Positions 41,498-49,395 of a stretch of DNA of 64,000 nucleotides are shown here, in pieces. This stretch comes from Streptomyces sp. C10-9-1 (lineage in GTDB: Bacteria > Actinomycetota > Actinomycetes > Streptomycetales > Streptomycetaceae). Every line of letters starts with the position of its first letter. Position 1 is the stretch's first letter. A program made the position numbers and the translations under genes. The notes beneath the pieces were generated by a model. It searched no databases, had not been told where the DNA came from, and saw nothing but the letters and a program-made list of their open reading frames with translations. The stretch lies in the NCBI RefSeq assembly GCF_024497955.1, contig NZ_JANHKP010000012.1, forward strand, positions 62,001 to 126,000. Direction: 5' to 3'.

Positions 41498-41896
41498 ATG
41501 ACCATGACTGATCCGATCGCAGACATGCTGACGCGTCTGCGTAACGCGAACTCGGCGTACCACGACACCGTGGCGATGCCGCACAGCAAGATCAAGTCGC
41601 ACATCGCCGAGATCCTCCAGCAGGAGGGTTTCATCACCGGCTGGAAGGTCGAGGACGCCGAGGTCGGCAAGAACCTCGTCCTGGAGCTGAAGTTCGGCCC
41701 GAACCGTGAGCGTTCGATCGCCGGCATCAAGCGCATCTCCAAGCCGGGTCTGCGTGTTTACGCGAAGTCCACCAACCTGCCGAAGGTCCTCGGCGGCCTG
41801 GGCGTGGCGATCATCTCCACGTCCCACGGTCTCCTGACCGGCCAGCAGGCGCAGAAGAAGGGCGTGGGTGGGGAAGTCCTCGCCTACGTCTGGTAG
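41498..41896 (+). CDS. rpsH: Small ribosomal subunit protein uS8
   Basis: 132 residues from ATG 41498 (MTMTDPIADMLTRLRNA); a second ATG two codons later is possible, but family members start here. STSHGLLTGQQAQKKGVGGEVLAYVW is the rRNA-binding end. The 207-base gap before it contains a small GGGCG/CGCCC hairpin near 41370 but no clear promoter. S8 represses spc in E. coli by mimicry of its rRNA site; I cannot see that mimic here. Confidence 0.97.
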   Translation: MTMTDPIADMLTRLRNANSAYHDTVAMPHSKIKSHIAEILQQEGFITGWKVEDAEVGKNLVLELKFGPNRERSIAGIKRISKPGLRVYAKSTNLPKVLGGLGVAIISTSHGLLTGQQAQKKGVGGEVLAYVW

Positions 41897-41917
41897 TCGG
41901 GAACGGAGGAACAGCTC

Positions 41918-42457
41918 ATGTCGCGTATCGGCAAGCTCCCCATCCAGGTTCCCGCCGGTGTGGACGTCACCATCGATGGCCGCACGGTCGTCGTGAAGGG
42001 TTCCAAGGGCACCCTCACGCACACCGTCGCCGCGCCGATCGAGATTGTGAAGGGCGAGGACGGCGTTCTCAACGTCACCCGTCCGAACGACGAGCGTCAG
42101 AACAAGGCCCTGCACGGCCTGTCCCGCACGCTGGTGGCGAACATGATCACCGGCGTGACCCAGGGGTACACCAAGGCGCTCGAGATCAGCGGTGTCGGTT
42201 ACCGCGTCGCCGCGAAGGGCTCCAACCTGGAGTTCCAGCTCGGCTACAGCCACCCGATCCTGGTGGAGGCCCCCGAGGGCATCTCCTTCAAGGTCGAGTC
42301 GCCGACCAAGTTCTCGGTCGAGGGCATCGACAAGCAGAAGGTCGGCGAGGTCGCCGCGAACATCCGCAAGCTGCGCAAGCCCGACCCGTACAAGGCCAAG
42401 GGCGTCAAGTACGCGGGCGAGGTCATCCGCCGCAAGGTCGGAAAGGCGGGCAAGTAA
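41918..42457 (+). CDS. rplF: Large ribosomal subunit protein uL6
   Basis: 179 residues from ATG 41918, after GGAGGAAC. MSRIGKLPIQVPAGVDV and the C-terminal PDPYKAKGVKYAGEVIRRKVGKAGK are conserved. It sits by the sarcin-ricin loop. rplR starts three bases downstream. Confidence 0.98.
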   Translation: MSRIGKLPIQVPAGVDVTIDGRTVVVKGSKGTLTHTVAAPIEIVKGEDGVLNVTRPNDERQNKALHGLSRTLVANMITGVTQGYTKALEISGVGYRVAAKGSNLEFQLGYSHPILVEAPEGISFKVESPTKFSVEGIDKQKVGEVAANIRKLRKPDPYKAKGVKYAGEVIRRKVGKAGK

Positions 42458-42460
42458 GCC

Positions 42461-42844
42461 ATGGCATACGGCACGAAGATCGCCAAGGGCGACGCTTACA
42501 AGCGCGCCGCGAAGCAGCGTCGTCACATCCGTATCCGCAAGAACGTGTCGGGTACGGCCGAGCGTCCGCGCCTGGTCGTCACGCGTTCGAACCGCAACAT
42601 CGTCGCGCAGGTCATCGACGACCTCAAGGGCCACACCGTGGCGTCGGCGTCCACTCTGGACGTCTCGATCCGCGGTGGCGAGGGCGACAAGTCCGCGCAG
42701 GCCAAGCAGGTCGGCGCCCTGGTCGCCGAGCGTGCCAAGGCCGCCGGTGTCGAGGCTGTCGTGTTCGACCGTGGTGGCAACAGGTACGCCGGGCGCATCG
42801 CCGCCCTGGCCGACGCCGCCCGCGAAGCCGGGCTCAAGTTCTGA
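42461..42844 (+). CDS. rplR: Large ribosomal subunit protein uL18
   Basis: 127 residues from ATG 42461. RIRKNVSGTAERPRLVVTRSNRNI and VFDRGGNRYAGRIAALADAAREAGLKF are the usual 5S rRNA-binding blocks. It is 43 bases from rpsE. Confidence 0.98.
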   Translation: MAYGTKIAKGDAYKRAAKQRRHIRIRKNVSGTAERPRLVVTRSNRNIVAQVIDDLKGHTVASASTLDVSIRGGEGDKSAQAKQVGALVAERAKAAGVEAVVFDRGGNRYAGRIAALADAAREAGLKF

Positions 42845-42887
42845 GCCCGTCGCAGCGTAGCTAGCGGAAAAGAGAGAGGTAAATCCA

Positions 42888-43493
42888 ATGGCTGGACCCC
42901 AGCGCCGCGGAAGCGGTGCCGGTGGCGGCGAGCGGCGGGACCGGAAGGGCCGTGACGGCGGCGCAGCTGCCGCCGAGAAGACCGCGTACGTCGAGCGCGT
43001 CGTCGCGATCAACCGAGTCGCCAAGGTCGTGAAGGGTGGTCGTCGCTTCAGCTTCACCGCGCTGGTCGTGGTGGGCGACGGTGACGGCACCGTGGGTGTC
43101 GGTTACGGCAAGGCCAAGGAGGTGCCGGCCGCCATCGCCAAGGGTGTGGAGGAGGCCAAGAAGCACTTCTTCAAGGTCCCCCGTATCCAGGGCACCATCC
43201 CGCACCCGATCCAGGGTGAGAAGGCTGCCGGCGTCGTCCTGCTCAAGCCCGCCGCCCCCGGTACCGGTGTGATCGCCGGTGGCCCGGTGCGTGCCGTGCT
43301 GGAGTGCGCGGGCGTGCACGACATCCTGTCGAAGTCGCTCGGCTCGGACAACGCGATCAACATCGTGCACGCGACCGTGGAGGCCCTGAAGGGCCTTCAG
43401 CGTCCCGAGGAGATCGCGGCCCGCCGCGGTCTGCCCCTCGAGGACGTGGCCCCCGCGGCCCTGCTGCGTGCGCGTGCGGGGGCGGGTGCGTAA
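42888..43493 (+). CDS. rpsE: Small ribosomal subunit protein uS5
   Basis: 201 residues from ATG 42888. An Arg/Gly-rich head (about 1-27) precedes ERVVAINRVAKVVKGGRRFSF, the spectinomycin loop, with unaltered Lys/Gly residues. GSDNAINIVHATVEALKGL follows. The stop overlaps the rpmD ATG (TAATG). Confidence 0.98.
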   Translation: MAGPQRRGSGAGGGERRDRKGRDGGAAAAEKTAYVERVVAINRVAKVVKGGRRFSFTALVVVGDGDGTVGVGYGKAKEVPAAIAKGVEEAKKHFFKVPRIQGTIPHPIQGEKAAGVVLLKPAAPGTGVIAGGPVRAVLECAGVHDILSKSLGSDNAINIVHATVEALKGLQRPEEIAARRGLPLEDVAPAALLRARAGAGA

Positions 43494-43675
43494 TGGCTCG
43501 CCTCAAGATCACGCAGACGAAGTCGTACATCGGCAGCAAGCAGAACCACCGCGACACCCTGCGTTCGCTCGGGCTGAAGCGCCTGAACGACGTGGTCGTC
43601 AAGGAGGACCGCCCCGAGTTCCGCGGCATGGTGCACACCGTCCGCCACCTCGTGACGGTCGAGGAGGTCGACTGA
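43493..43675 (+). CDS. rpmD: Large ribosomal subunit protein uL30
   Basis: 60 residues from ATG 43493. MARLKITQTKSYIGSKQNHRD and RPEFRGMVHTVRHLVTVEEVD are standard. One-base overlap with rpsE; rplO is one base beyond the stop. Confidence 0.97.
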   Translation: MARLKITQTKSYIGSKQNHRDTLRSLGLKRLNDVVVKEDRPEFRGMVHTVRHLVTVEEVD

Positions 43676-43676
43676 C

Positions 43677-44132
43677 ATGGCGGAGCAGAACCCGCTGAAG
43701 GTCCACAACCTCCGTCCCGCCCCGGGCGCCAAGACCGCCAAGACCCGTGTGGGTCGTGGTGAGGCGTCGAAGGGTAAGACGGCCGGTCGTGGTACCAAGG
43801 GCACCAAGGCCCGTTACCAGGTTCCGGAGCGCTTCGAGGGTGGGCAGATGCCCCTCCACATGCGTCTTCCGAAGCTCAAGGGCTTCAAGAACCCCTTCCG
43901 CACCGAGTACCAGGTCGTGAACCTGGACAAGCTCGCGGCCCTGTACCCGCAGGGTGGCGAGGTCACCGTGGCCGACCTGGTCGCCAAGGGTGCCGTGCGC
44001 AAGAACCAGCTCGTCAAGGTCCTCGGCCAGGGCGAGGTCTCCGTGGCGCTGCAGGTGACGGTCGACGCCGTCTCCGGCTCCGCCAAGGAGAAGATCACCG
44101 CCGCCGGCGGCACCGTGACCGAGCTCGTCTGA
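43677..44132 (+). CDS. rplO: Large ribosomal subunit protein uL15
   Basis: 151 residues from ATG 43677. MAEQNPLKVHNLRPAPGAK, GRGTKGTKARY and FEGGQMPLHMRLPKLKGF are expected motifs. It is a late-assembly 50S protein. A terminator follows 17 bases after the stop, ending the spc r-protein block before secY. Confidence 0.98.
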   Translation: MAEQNPLKVHNLRPAPGAKTAKTRVGRGEASKGKTAGRGTKGTKARYQVPERFEGGQMPLHMRLPKLKGFKNPFRTEYQVVNLDKLAALYPQGGEVTVADLVAKGAVRKNQLVKVLGQGEVSVALQVTVDAVSGSAKEKITAAGGTVTELV

Positions 44133-44149
44133 GTCTCGGACGCTTTTGC

Positions 44150-44185
44150 GGCCTGGGCCGTCCCTCCAGGGGGGCGGCCCAGGCC
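44150..44185 (+). terminator. Terminator between rplO and secY
   Basis: GGCCTGGGCCG and its exact complement enclose 14 bases; TTTT precedes the stem and GTTGCC follows. Confidence 0.7.
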
Positions 44186-44525
44186 GTTGCCGTAGGCCGC
44201 CGTACGGTGCCTGCGGCCGCACGCCGCCCGCTCCGGGACCTCCGGTCCCGCCGGGCCTTCCTCGCCGCCCTCGGGGCCCGTCCCGTCCGGTGGTCACCAC
44301 ATCGTGTGGAACCCGGCCCCGGCGCACCGCTGGACGGACCGCGCGGACAGTGGTACAGCAGACACCGCCCACCGGCCCCCGCTCTACCGCAAGCCTGCCC
44401 AGACCGGGCACCGCAAGGGGGTTGACGGGGTCGCGCGACCGGTCGTCTTTGCGGCATACCCCGGCTGGATGGTTGTTCCAGGAGGGGCGGTCGCCGGTAA
44501 GGTGGCGTGCACTGTTGCTCTGCTC

Positions 44526-44613
44526 CTGGAGGTCGTTGACAGTAGCGGCGAAACCGCTGGCCTCCAGAACACGCCGCCCGGTGCGCCGGGCGGTTCTGGC
44601 TGAATACGTATTC
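44526..44613 (+). promoter_or_regulatory. Structured secY leader
   Basis: Element I: CTGGAGG (44526-44532) pairs with CCTCCAG (44561-44567). Inside, AGCGG-CGAAA-CCGCT forms a second stem with an asymmetric internal loop (TCGTTGACAGT against GG). Element II: CCGCCCGG-TGCG-CCGGGCGG (44574-44593), then TTCTGG. Element III: GAATACGTATTC (44602-44613), a perfect palindrome. secY starts 57 bases later. The 340 bases between the rplO terminator and element I hold no visible gene; the promoter is not certain. Confidence 0.55.
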
Positions 44614-44669
44614 GTCGATCCTCAAGACCGTCACCTCTGACGCTTAGCGCGGGGGTCGCAGGAGGCACC

Positions 44670-45989
44670 GTGCTCACCGCGTTCGCCCGGGCGTTCAAGA
44701 CGCCCGACCTGCGCAAGAAGCTGCTCTTCACCCTGGGCATCATCGTTCTGTACCGCCTCGGGTCACAGATCCCGATTCCGGGCGTGAGTTACCAGAACGT
44801 CCAGATCTGTGTGGATGCAGCCTCGCAGGGCAATAACAGCCTGTTCGGGCTGGTGAACATGTTCAGCGGCGGTGCGCTGCTGCAGATCACCATCTTCGCG
44901 CTCGGCATCATGCCGTACATCACCGCGAGCATCATTCTCCAGCTGCTGACGGTGGTGATCCCGCGGCTGGAGGCCCTCAAGAAGGAGGGCCAGTCCGGCA
45001 CCGCCAAGATCACGCAGTACACCCGCTACCTGACCGTGGCGCTCGCCGTCCTGCAGGGCACCGGCATCGTGGCCGCCGCCCGCAGCGGCGCCCTGTTCAG
45101 CGGCTGCCGCGTGGGCGACCAGATCGTGCCCGACCAGTCGATCTTCACCACCGTCGTCATGGTCATCACCATGACCGCGGGCACCGCGGCCGTCATGTGG
45201 CTCGGCGAGCTCATCACCGACCGCGGCATCGGCAACGGCATGTCGATCCTGATGTTCATCTCGATCGCCGCCGGCTTCCCGGGCGCCCTGTGGGCCATCA
45301 AGGAGAGCGGCAAGCTCGCCGGCGGCTGGATCGAGTTCGGCACCGTCATCCTGATCGGCTTCGTGATGGTCGGCCTCGTCGTCTTCGTCGAGCAGGCCCA
45401 GCGCCGGATCCCGGTCCAGTACGCGAAGCGCATGATCGGCCGCAGGTCCTACGGCGGTACGTCCACGTACATCCCGCTCAAGGTGAACCAGGCGGGTGTG
45501 ATTCCCGTCATCTTCGCCTCGTCGCTGCTCTACATCCCGGCGCTGGTCGCCCAGTTCTCCACCTCGCAGTCCGGCTGGAAGACCTGGATCGAGACCCACT
45601 TCGTCACGGGAAGCCACCCCTACTACATCGCGACCTACTTCCTCCTGATCGTGTTCTTCGCCTTCTTCTATGTGGCGATCTCGTTCAACCCCGAGGAAGT
45701 CGCGGACAACATGAAGAAGTATGGTGGCTTCATCCCGGGCATCCGGGCTGGTCGTCCTACTGCCGAGTACCTGAGCTACGTGCTCAACAGGATCACTTGG
45801 CCGGGCTCGCTGTACCTGGGTCTGATTGCTCTTGTCCCGACGATGGCGTTGGCAGGCTTCGGAGGCGCGAACCAGAACTTCCCGTTCGGCGGGACGAGCA
45901 TCCTCATCATCGTGGGTGTGGGTCTGGAGACCGTGAAGCAGATCGAGAGCCAGCTCCAGCAGCGTAATTACGAAGGGTTCCTCCGCTGA
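44670..45989 (+). CDS. secY: Preprotein translocase subunit SecY
   Basis: 439 residues from GTG 44670, after AGGAGG. Ten hydrophobic helices are expected: FTLGIIVLYRLGSQIPIPG opens helix 1; LFGLVNMFSGGALLQITIFALGIMPYI, split over the plug and helix 2, and GNGMSILMFISI follow. It forms the protein-conducting channel with SecE (10646) and SecG. Its stop overlaps the adk ATG (TGATG). Confidence 0.97.
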   Translation: MLTAFARAFKTPDLRKKLLFTLGIIVLYRLGSQIPIPGVSYQNVQICVDAASQGNNSLFGLVNMFSGGALLQITIFALGIMPYITASIILQLLTVVIPRLEALKKEGQSGTAKITQYTRYLTVALAVLQGTGIVAAARSGALFSGCRVGDQIVPDQSIFTTVVMVITMTAGTAAVMWLGELITDRGIGNGMSILMFISIAAGFPGALWAIKESGKLAGGWIEFGTVILIGFVMVGLVVFVEQAQRRIPVQYAKRMIGRRSYGGTSTYIPLKVNQAGVIPVIFASSLLYIPALVAQFSTSQSGWKTWIETHFVTGSHPYYIATYFLLIVFFAFFYVAISFNPEEVADNMKKYGGFIPGIRAGRPTAEYLSYVLNRITWPGSLYLGLIALVPTMALAGFGGANQNFPFGGTSILIIVGVGLETVKQIESQLQQRNYEGFLR

Positions 45990-46654
45990 TGCGTATCGTC
46001 CTCGTCGGACCGCCCGGTGCCGGGAAGGGAACGCAGGCCGCCTTCCTCGCGAAGAACCTGTCGATCCCGCACATCTCCACGGGTGACCTCTTCCGTGCCA
46101 ACATCTCGCAGGGCACGGAGCTCGGCAAGCGCGCCAAGTCCTACATGGACGCGGGCAACCTGGTGCCGGACGAGGTGACCATCGGGATGGCCCGGGACCG
46201 CATGGCCCAGGCCGACGCCGAGGGCGGCTTCCTGCTCGACGGCTTCCCGCGCAACGTGGGCCAGGCCGAGGCGCTGGACGGGATGCTCCGCGGTGAGGGC
46301 GTCGCCCTGGACGCGGTGCTCGACCTGGAGGTCCCCGAGGACGAGGTGGTCAAGCGCATCGCCGGCCGCCGGGTGTGCCGCAACAGCAGCGCGCACGTCT
46401 ACCACGTGGTCTACACCCCGCCGAAGGCGGAGGGCGTCTGCGACGAGTGCGGCGGCGAGCTGTACCAGCGCGACGACGACTCCGAGGAGACGGTCCGCAA
46501 GCGGCTGGAGGTCTACCACACGCAGACCGAGCCGATCATCGACTACTACAAGGCCCAGGGCCTGGTGGTCACGATCTCCGCGCTGGGCAAGGTCGCCGAG
46601 GTGACCGCCCGAGCGATGGAGGCCCTCCAGGTCGACGAGGCCGCACAGGGCTGA
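45989..46654 (+). CDS. adk: Adenylate kinase
   Basis: 221 residues from ATG 45989. P-loop GPPGAGKGTQ (7-16), HISTGDLFRANI, LLDGFPRNVGQAEAL and the LID with CRNSSAHVYHVVYTPPKAEGVCDECGG: Cys residues in the LID suggest structural zinc is partly retained. It interconverts ATP + AMP and 2 ADP. Co-location with secY-map is common in bacteria. Confidence 0.97.
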   Translation: MRIVLVGPPGAGKGTQAAFLAKNLSIPHISTGDLFRANISQGTELGKRAKSYMDAGNLVPDEVTIGMARDRMAQADAEGGFLLDGFPRNVGQAEALDGMLRGEGVALDAVLDLEVPEDEVVKRIAGRRVCRNSSAHVYHVVYTPPKAEGVCDECGGELYQRDDDSEETVRKRLEVYHTQTEPIIDYYKAQGLVVTISALGKVAEVTARAMEALQVDEAAQG

Positions 46655-46672
46655 TCCCGCACGAACCAGACG

Positions 46673-46703
46673 AGGCCGCGGTGTCCGGTGGACGCCGCGG
46701 CCT
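46673..46703 (+). terminator. Hairpin between adk and map
   Basis: AGGCCGCGG pairs exactly with CCGCGGCCT across a 13-base loop, then TATCGTTGACA. The TTGACA (46709-46714) may be a -35 for map but no TANNNT lies at the right spacing. Confidence 0.55.
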
Positions 46704-46750
46704 TATCGTTGACACACCCCTCCGTTCCCCCCAGAAAGGCGCCCGCTGCA

Positions 46751-47593
46751 ATGGTGCAGATCAAGACCCCCGAGCAGATCGCGAAGATGCGCGAGGCGGG
46801 ACTTGTCGTCGCCGCCATCCACGCGGCCACGCGGGAGGCCGCCGTGCCCGGCGCGACCACCCGCGACCTGGACGAGGTCGCCCGCAAGGTGATCGCCGAC
46901 CACGGCGCCAAGTCGAACTTCCTGGGCTACGGGGGCTTCCCGGCCACCATCTGCACCTCGGTCAACGAGGTCGTGGTCCACGGCATCCCCGACGAGAAGA
47001 CCGTCCTGAAGGACGGGGACGTCATCTCGATCGACTGCGGTGCGATCATCGACGGCTGGCACGGCGACGCCGCGTACACCGCCTTCGTGGGCACCGGCCA
47101 CTCCCAGGAGCTCGTGGAGCTCTCCCGGGTGACCGAGGAGTCGATGTGGGCGGGGATCGCGGCGATGCGCAACGGTGCCCGGCTGGTGGACGTCTCCCGC
47201 GCCATCGAGACCTACATCCGCCGCCAGCCCCGGCCGGCGACGGGCAGGTACGGGATCATCGAGGACTACGGCGGCCACGGCATCGGGACCGAGATGCACA
47301 TGGACCCCCACCTGCTGAACTACGTCTCCCGCAAGCGCGGGCGCGGACCGAAGATCGTGCCCGGCTTCTGCCTGGCGATCGAGCCCATGGTGTCGCTGGG
47401 CACGCCCCACACCGAGGTCCTCGCCGACGACTGGACGGTGGTCACCACCGACGGCACCTGGTCGGCGCACTGGGAGCACTCCGTGGCGCTGACGGAGGAG
47501 GGCCCGCTGGTGCTGACCGCCCCCGACGGCGGCAAGGCCAAGCTGGCGGAACTGGGGATCACCGCGGCGCCGGACCCGGCCGCCTCGGCCTGA
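46751..47593 (+). CDS. map: Methionine aminopeptidase, type I
   Basis: 280 residues from ATG 46751, after AAAGG; GTG 46754 is possible. It removes the initiator Met from nascent proteins using two metal ions. Ligands sit in DVISIDCGAIIDGWHGDAAYT (two Asp), YGGHGIGTEMHMDP (His), IEPMVS (Glu) and the C-terminal WSAHWEHSVAL (Glu). A perfect terminator follows. Confidence 0.95.
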   Translation: MVQIKTPEQIAKMREAGLVVAAIHAATREAAVPGATTRDLDEVARKVIADHGAKSNFLGYGGFPATICTSVNEVVVHGIPDEKTVLKDGDVISIDCGAIIDGWHGDAAYTAFVGTGHSQELVELSRVTEESMWAGIAAMRNGARLVDVSRAIETYIRRQPRPATGRYGIIEDYGGHGIGTEMHMDPHLLNYVSRKRGRGPKIVPGFCLAIEPMVSLGTPHTEVLADDWTVVTTDGTWSAHWEHSVALTEEGPLVLTAPDGGKAKLAELGITAAPDPAASA

Positions 47594-47602
47594 GCCGCCG
47601 CC

Positions 47603-47635
47603 GGGCCCTCCGGGCGGTGCGCGCCCGGAGGGCCC
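47603..47635 (+). terminator. map terminator
   Basis: GGGCCCTCCGGGCG and its exact complement flank five bases, nine bases after the map stop. It closes the secY-adk-map unit. Confidence 0.8.
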
Positions 47636-47700
47636 CGCCCGCATAACGATCTACGCCGCTGGGCAGACTTGACGGATTCGTCTTTTCGGGACCCCTGACG

Positions 47701-47706
47701 TAGACT
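47701..47706 (+). promoter_or_regulatory. -10 box of a probable infA promoter
   Basis: TAGACT lies 80 bases before infA and just after the map terminator. The -35 region is weak (a TTGACG lies too far upstream, 26 bases away). Confidence 0.45.
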
Positions 47707-47785
47707 GATGCGTCGGTTCTCGTGCATCCGTGTGCCCGCACCCGGGTGGAGAGCCGATCAAGGTAGCCGATTCGAAGGGCATAGC

Positions 47786-48007
47786 GTGGCCAAGAAGCAA
47801 GGTGCCATCGAGATCGAGGGCACCGTGATCGAGTCCCTCCCGAACGCCATGTTCAAGGTGGAGCTCCAGAACGGTCACAAGGTCCTCGCGCACATCTCCG
47901 GCAAGATGCGCATGCACTACATCCGCATCCTCCCGGACGACCGGGTCGTGGTGGAGCTCTCTCCCTACGACCTGACGCGTGGGCGGATCGTCTACCGCTA
48001 CAAGTAG
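47786..48007 (+). CDS. infA: Translation initiation factor IF-1
   Basis: 73 residues from GTG 47786, after GAAGGG. MAKKQGAIEIEGTVIESLP, the OB-fold core, and SPYDLTRGRIVYRYK are the full IF-1. It blocks the A site during initiation. First gene of the alpha cluster. Confidence 0.98.
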   Translation: MAKKQGAIEIEGTVIESLPNAMFKVELQNGHKVLAHISGKMRMHYIRILPDDRVVVELSPYDLTRGRIVYRYK

Positions 48008-48064
48008 ATCTTGCCGTGCCCCGTCCCCGGGGCGACGGCACTGACCCGGAGAACCTCACATCCC

Positions 48065-48178
48065 ATGAAGGTCAAGCCGAGCGTCAAGAAGATCTGCGAC
48101 AAGTGCAAGGTGATCCGCCGCCACGGCCGGGTCATGGTCATCTGCGACAACCTGCGCCACAAGCAGCGCCAGGGCTGA
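48065..48178 (+). CDS. rpmJ: Large ribosomal subunit protein bL36, zinc type
   Basis: 37 residues from ATG 48065. MKVKPSVKKICDKCKVIRR then VICDNLRHKQRQG: three cysteines (11, 14, 27) and His33 (in RHKQRQG) bind zinc, so this is the C+ form. It is 57 bases after infA and before a structured 193-base leader. Confidence 0.97.
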   Translation: MKVKPSVKKICDKCKVIRRHGRVMVICDNLRHKQRQG

Positions 48179-48238
48179 CGCACGACCACCTGCACGACTC
48201 GCGGATCCTCGCGCGACGCACGTAACACCATGTACATA

Positions 48239-48341
48239 CGCAGAGTCCGCCTGACCACGGTCGGCGACACCTCCGGTGGAGGCCGGAGACCTGGTCCGTA
48301 CCACCCCGTGACGGGGTCGGCGGCCACGGAACGGCTCTGCG
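48239..48341 (+). promoter_or_regulatory. Structured rpsM leader
   Basis: CGCAGAG (48239-48245) pairs with CTCTGCG (48335-48341), closing a region with CCGCC/GGCGG (48247/48319), the hairpin CTCCGG-TGGAGG-CCGGAG (48271-48288) and ACCCCG-TGA-CGGGGT (48303-48317). This multibranch fold ends 30 bases before rpsM and is a good candidate for autoregulation of the alpha cluster. Confidence 0.5.
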
Positions 48342-48371
48342 GAAGACCTCCGACTACATCAGGAGCCATGA

Positions 48372-48752
48372 ATGGCACGCCTTGAAGGCGTTGACCTTCC
48401 GCGCGACAAGCGCATCGAGGTCGCCCTCACCTACGTCTTCGGCATCGGGCGCACGCGGTCCCAGGAGACCCTCGCCGCCACCGGTGTCGACCCCAACGTC
48501 CGCGTTCGTGACCTCGCCGAAGAGGACCTGGTCAAGATCCGCGAGTACGTGGACGTCAACTTCCAGACCGAAGGTGACCTCCGCCGCGACATCCAGGCCA
48601 ACATCCGCCGCAAGGTCGAGATCGGCTGCTACCAGGGTCTGCGGCACCGTCGCGGCCTGCCGGTCCACGGCCAGCGCACCAGCACGAACGCGCGTACCCG
48701 CAAGGGCCCGCGTCGCGCCATCGCCGGCAAGAAGAAGCCGGGCAAGAAGTAG
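48372..48752 (+). CDS. rpsM: Small ribosomal subunit protein uS13
   Basis: 126 residues from ATG 48372, after AGGAG. MARLEGVDLPRDKRIEVALTYVFGIGR and GLRHRRGLPVHGQRTSTNARTRKG are typical; the C-terminal basic tail touches P-site tRNA. Confidence 0.98.
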   Translation: MARLEGVDLPRDKRIEVALTYVFGIGRTRSQETLAATGVDPNVRVRDLAEEDLVKIREYVDVNFQTEGDLRRDIQANIRRKVEIGCYQGLRHRRGLPVHGQRTSTNARTRKGPRRAIAGKKKPGKK

Positions 48753-48851
48753 TCCTCAGCAGGACGCCGCGGGCCGGCGGGGAACTCCCGCCACCCGTGA
48801 TACCAGCGGTCTTCGCTGGAGGACCGACCACCTCCCGTAGGAGTTTGAGAG

Positions 48852-49256
48852 ATGCCCCCCAAGGGACGTCAGGGCGCCGTCAAGAAGGTGCGCCGCAAGG
48901 AAAAGAAGAACGTCGCTCACGGCCACGCGCACATCAAGAGCACGTTCAACAACACGATCGTCTCGATCACGGACCCCTCGGGCAACGTGATCTCCTGGGC
49001 CTCCGCCGGCCACGTCGGCTTCAAGGGCTCGCGCAAGTCCACCCCCTTCGCCGCGCAGATGGCCGCCGAGTCGGCCGCCCGCCGCGCGCAGGAGCACGGC
49101 ATGCGCAAGGTCGACGTCTTCGTCAAGGGTCCCGGCTCCGGCCGTGAGACCGCGATCCGCTCGCTCCAGGCCACCGGCCTGGAGGTGGGCTCGATCCAGG
49201 ACGTCACCCCCACCCCGCACAACGGCTGCCGTCCGCCCAAGCGCCGCCGCGTCTGA
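48852..49256 (+). CDS. rpsK: Small ribosomal subunit protein uS11
   Basis: 134 residues from ATG 48852. An N-terminal Lys/Arg segment (MPPKGRQGAVKKVRRKEKK) precedes HIKSTFNNTIVSITD; PTPHNGCRPPKRRRV is the platform-binding tail. rpsD, next in many bacteria, is absent here; the gene that follows is rpoA. Confidence 0.98.
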   Translation: MPPKGRQGAVKKVRRKEKKNVAHGHAHIKSTFNNTIVSITDPSGNVISWASAGHVGFKGSRKSTPFAAQMAAESAARRAQEHGMRKVDVFVKGPGSGRETAIRSLQATGLEVGSIQDVTPTPHNGCRPPKRRRV

Positions 49257-49305
49257 CGCACGGCACCGGCGGGCAGCCCCCGCGGCTGCTCCACCAGGGT
49301 GTTGC

Positions 49306-49337
49306 GGGCGGTACGCCCCCTTCGGGGCGTACCGCCC
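49306..49337 (+). terminator. Perfect hairpin between rpsK and rpoA
   Basis: GGGCGGTACGCCCC pairs with its complement around CTTC, then GTACCCTGTATC. A TACCCT just past it could be a -10, so rpoA may have its own start. Confidence 0.7.
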
Positions 49338-49395
49338 GTACCCTGTATCAGAGGACGTCAAATAGCGGGCGTCCACGACTGAAGGAATCCACACC

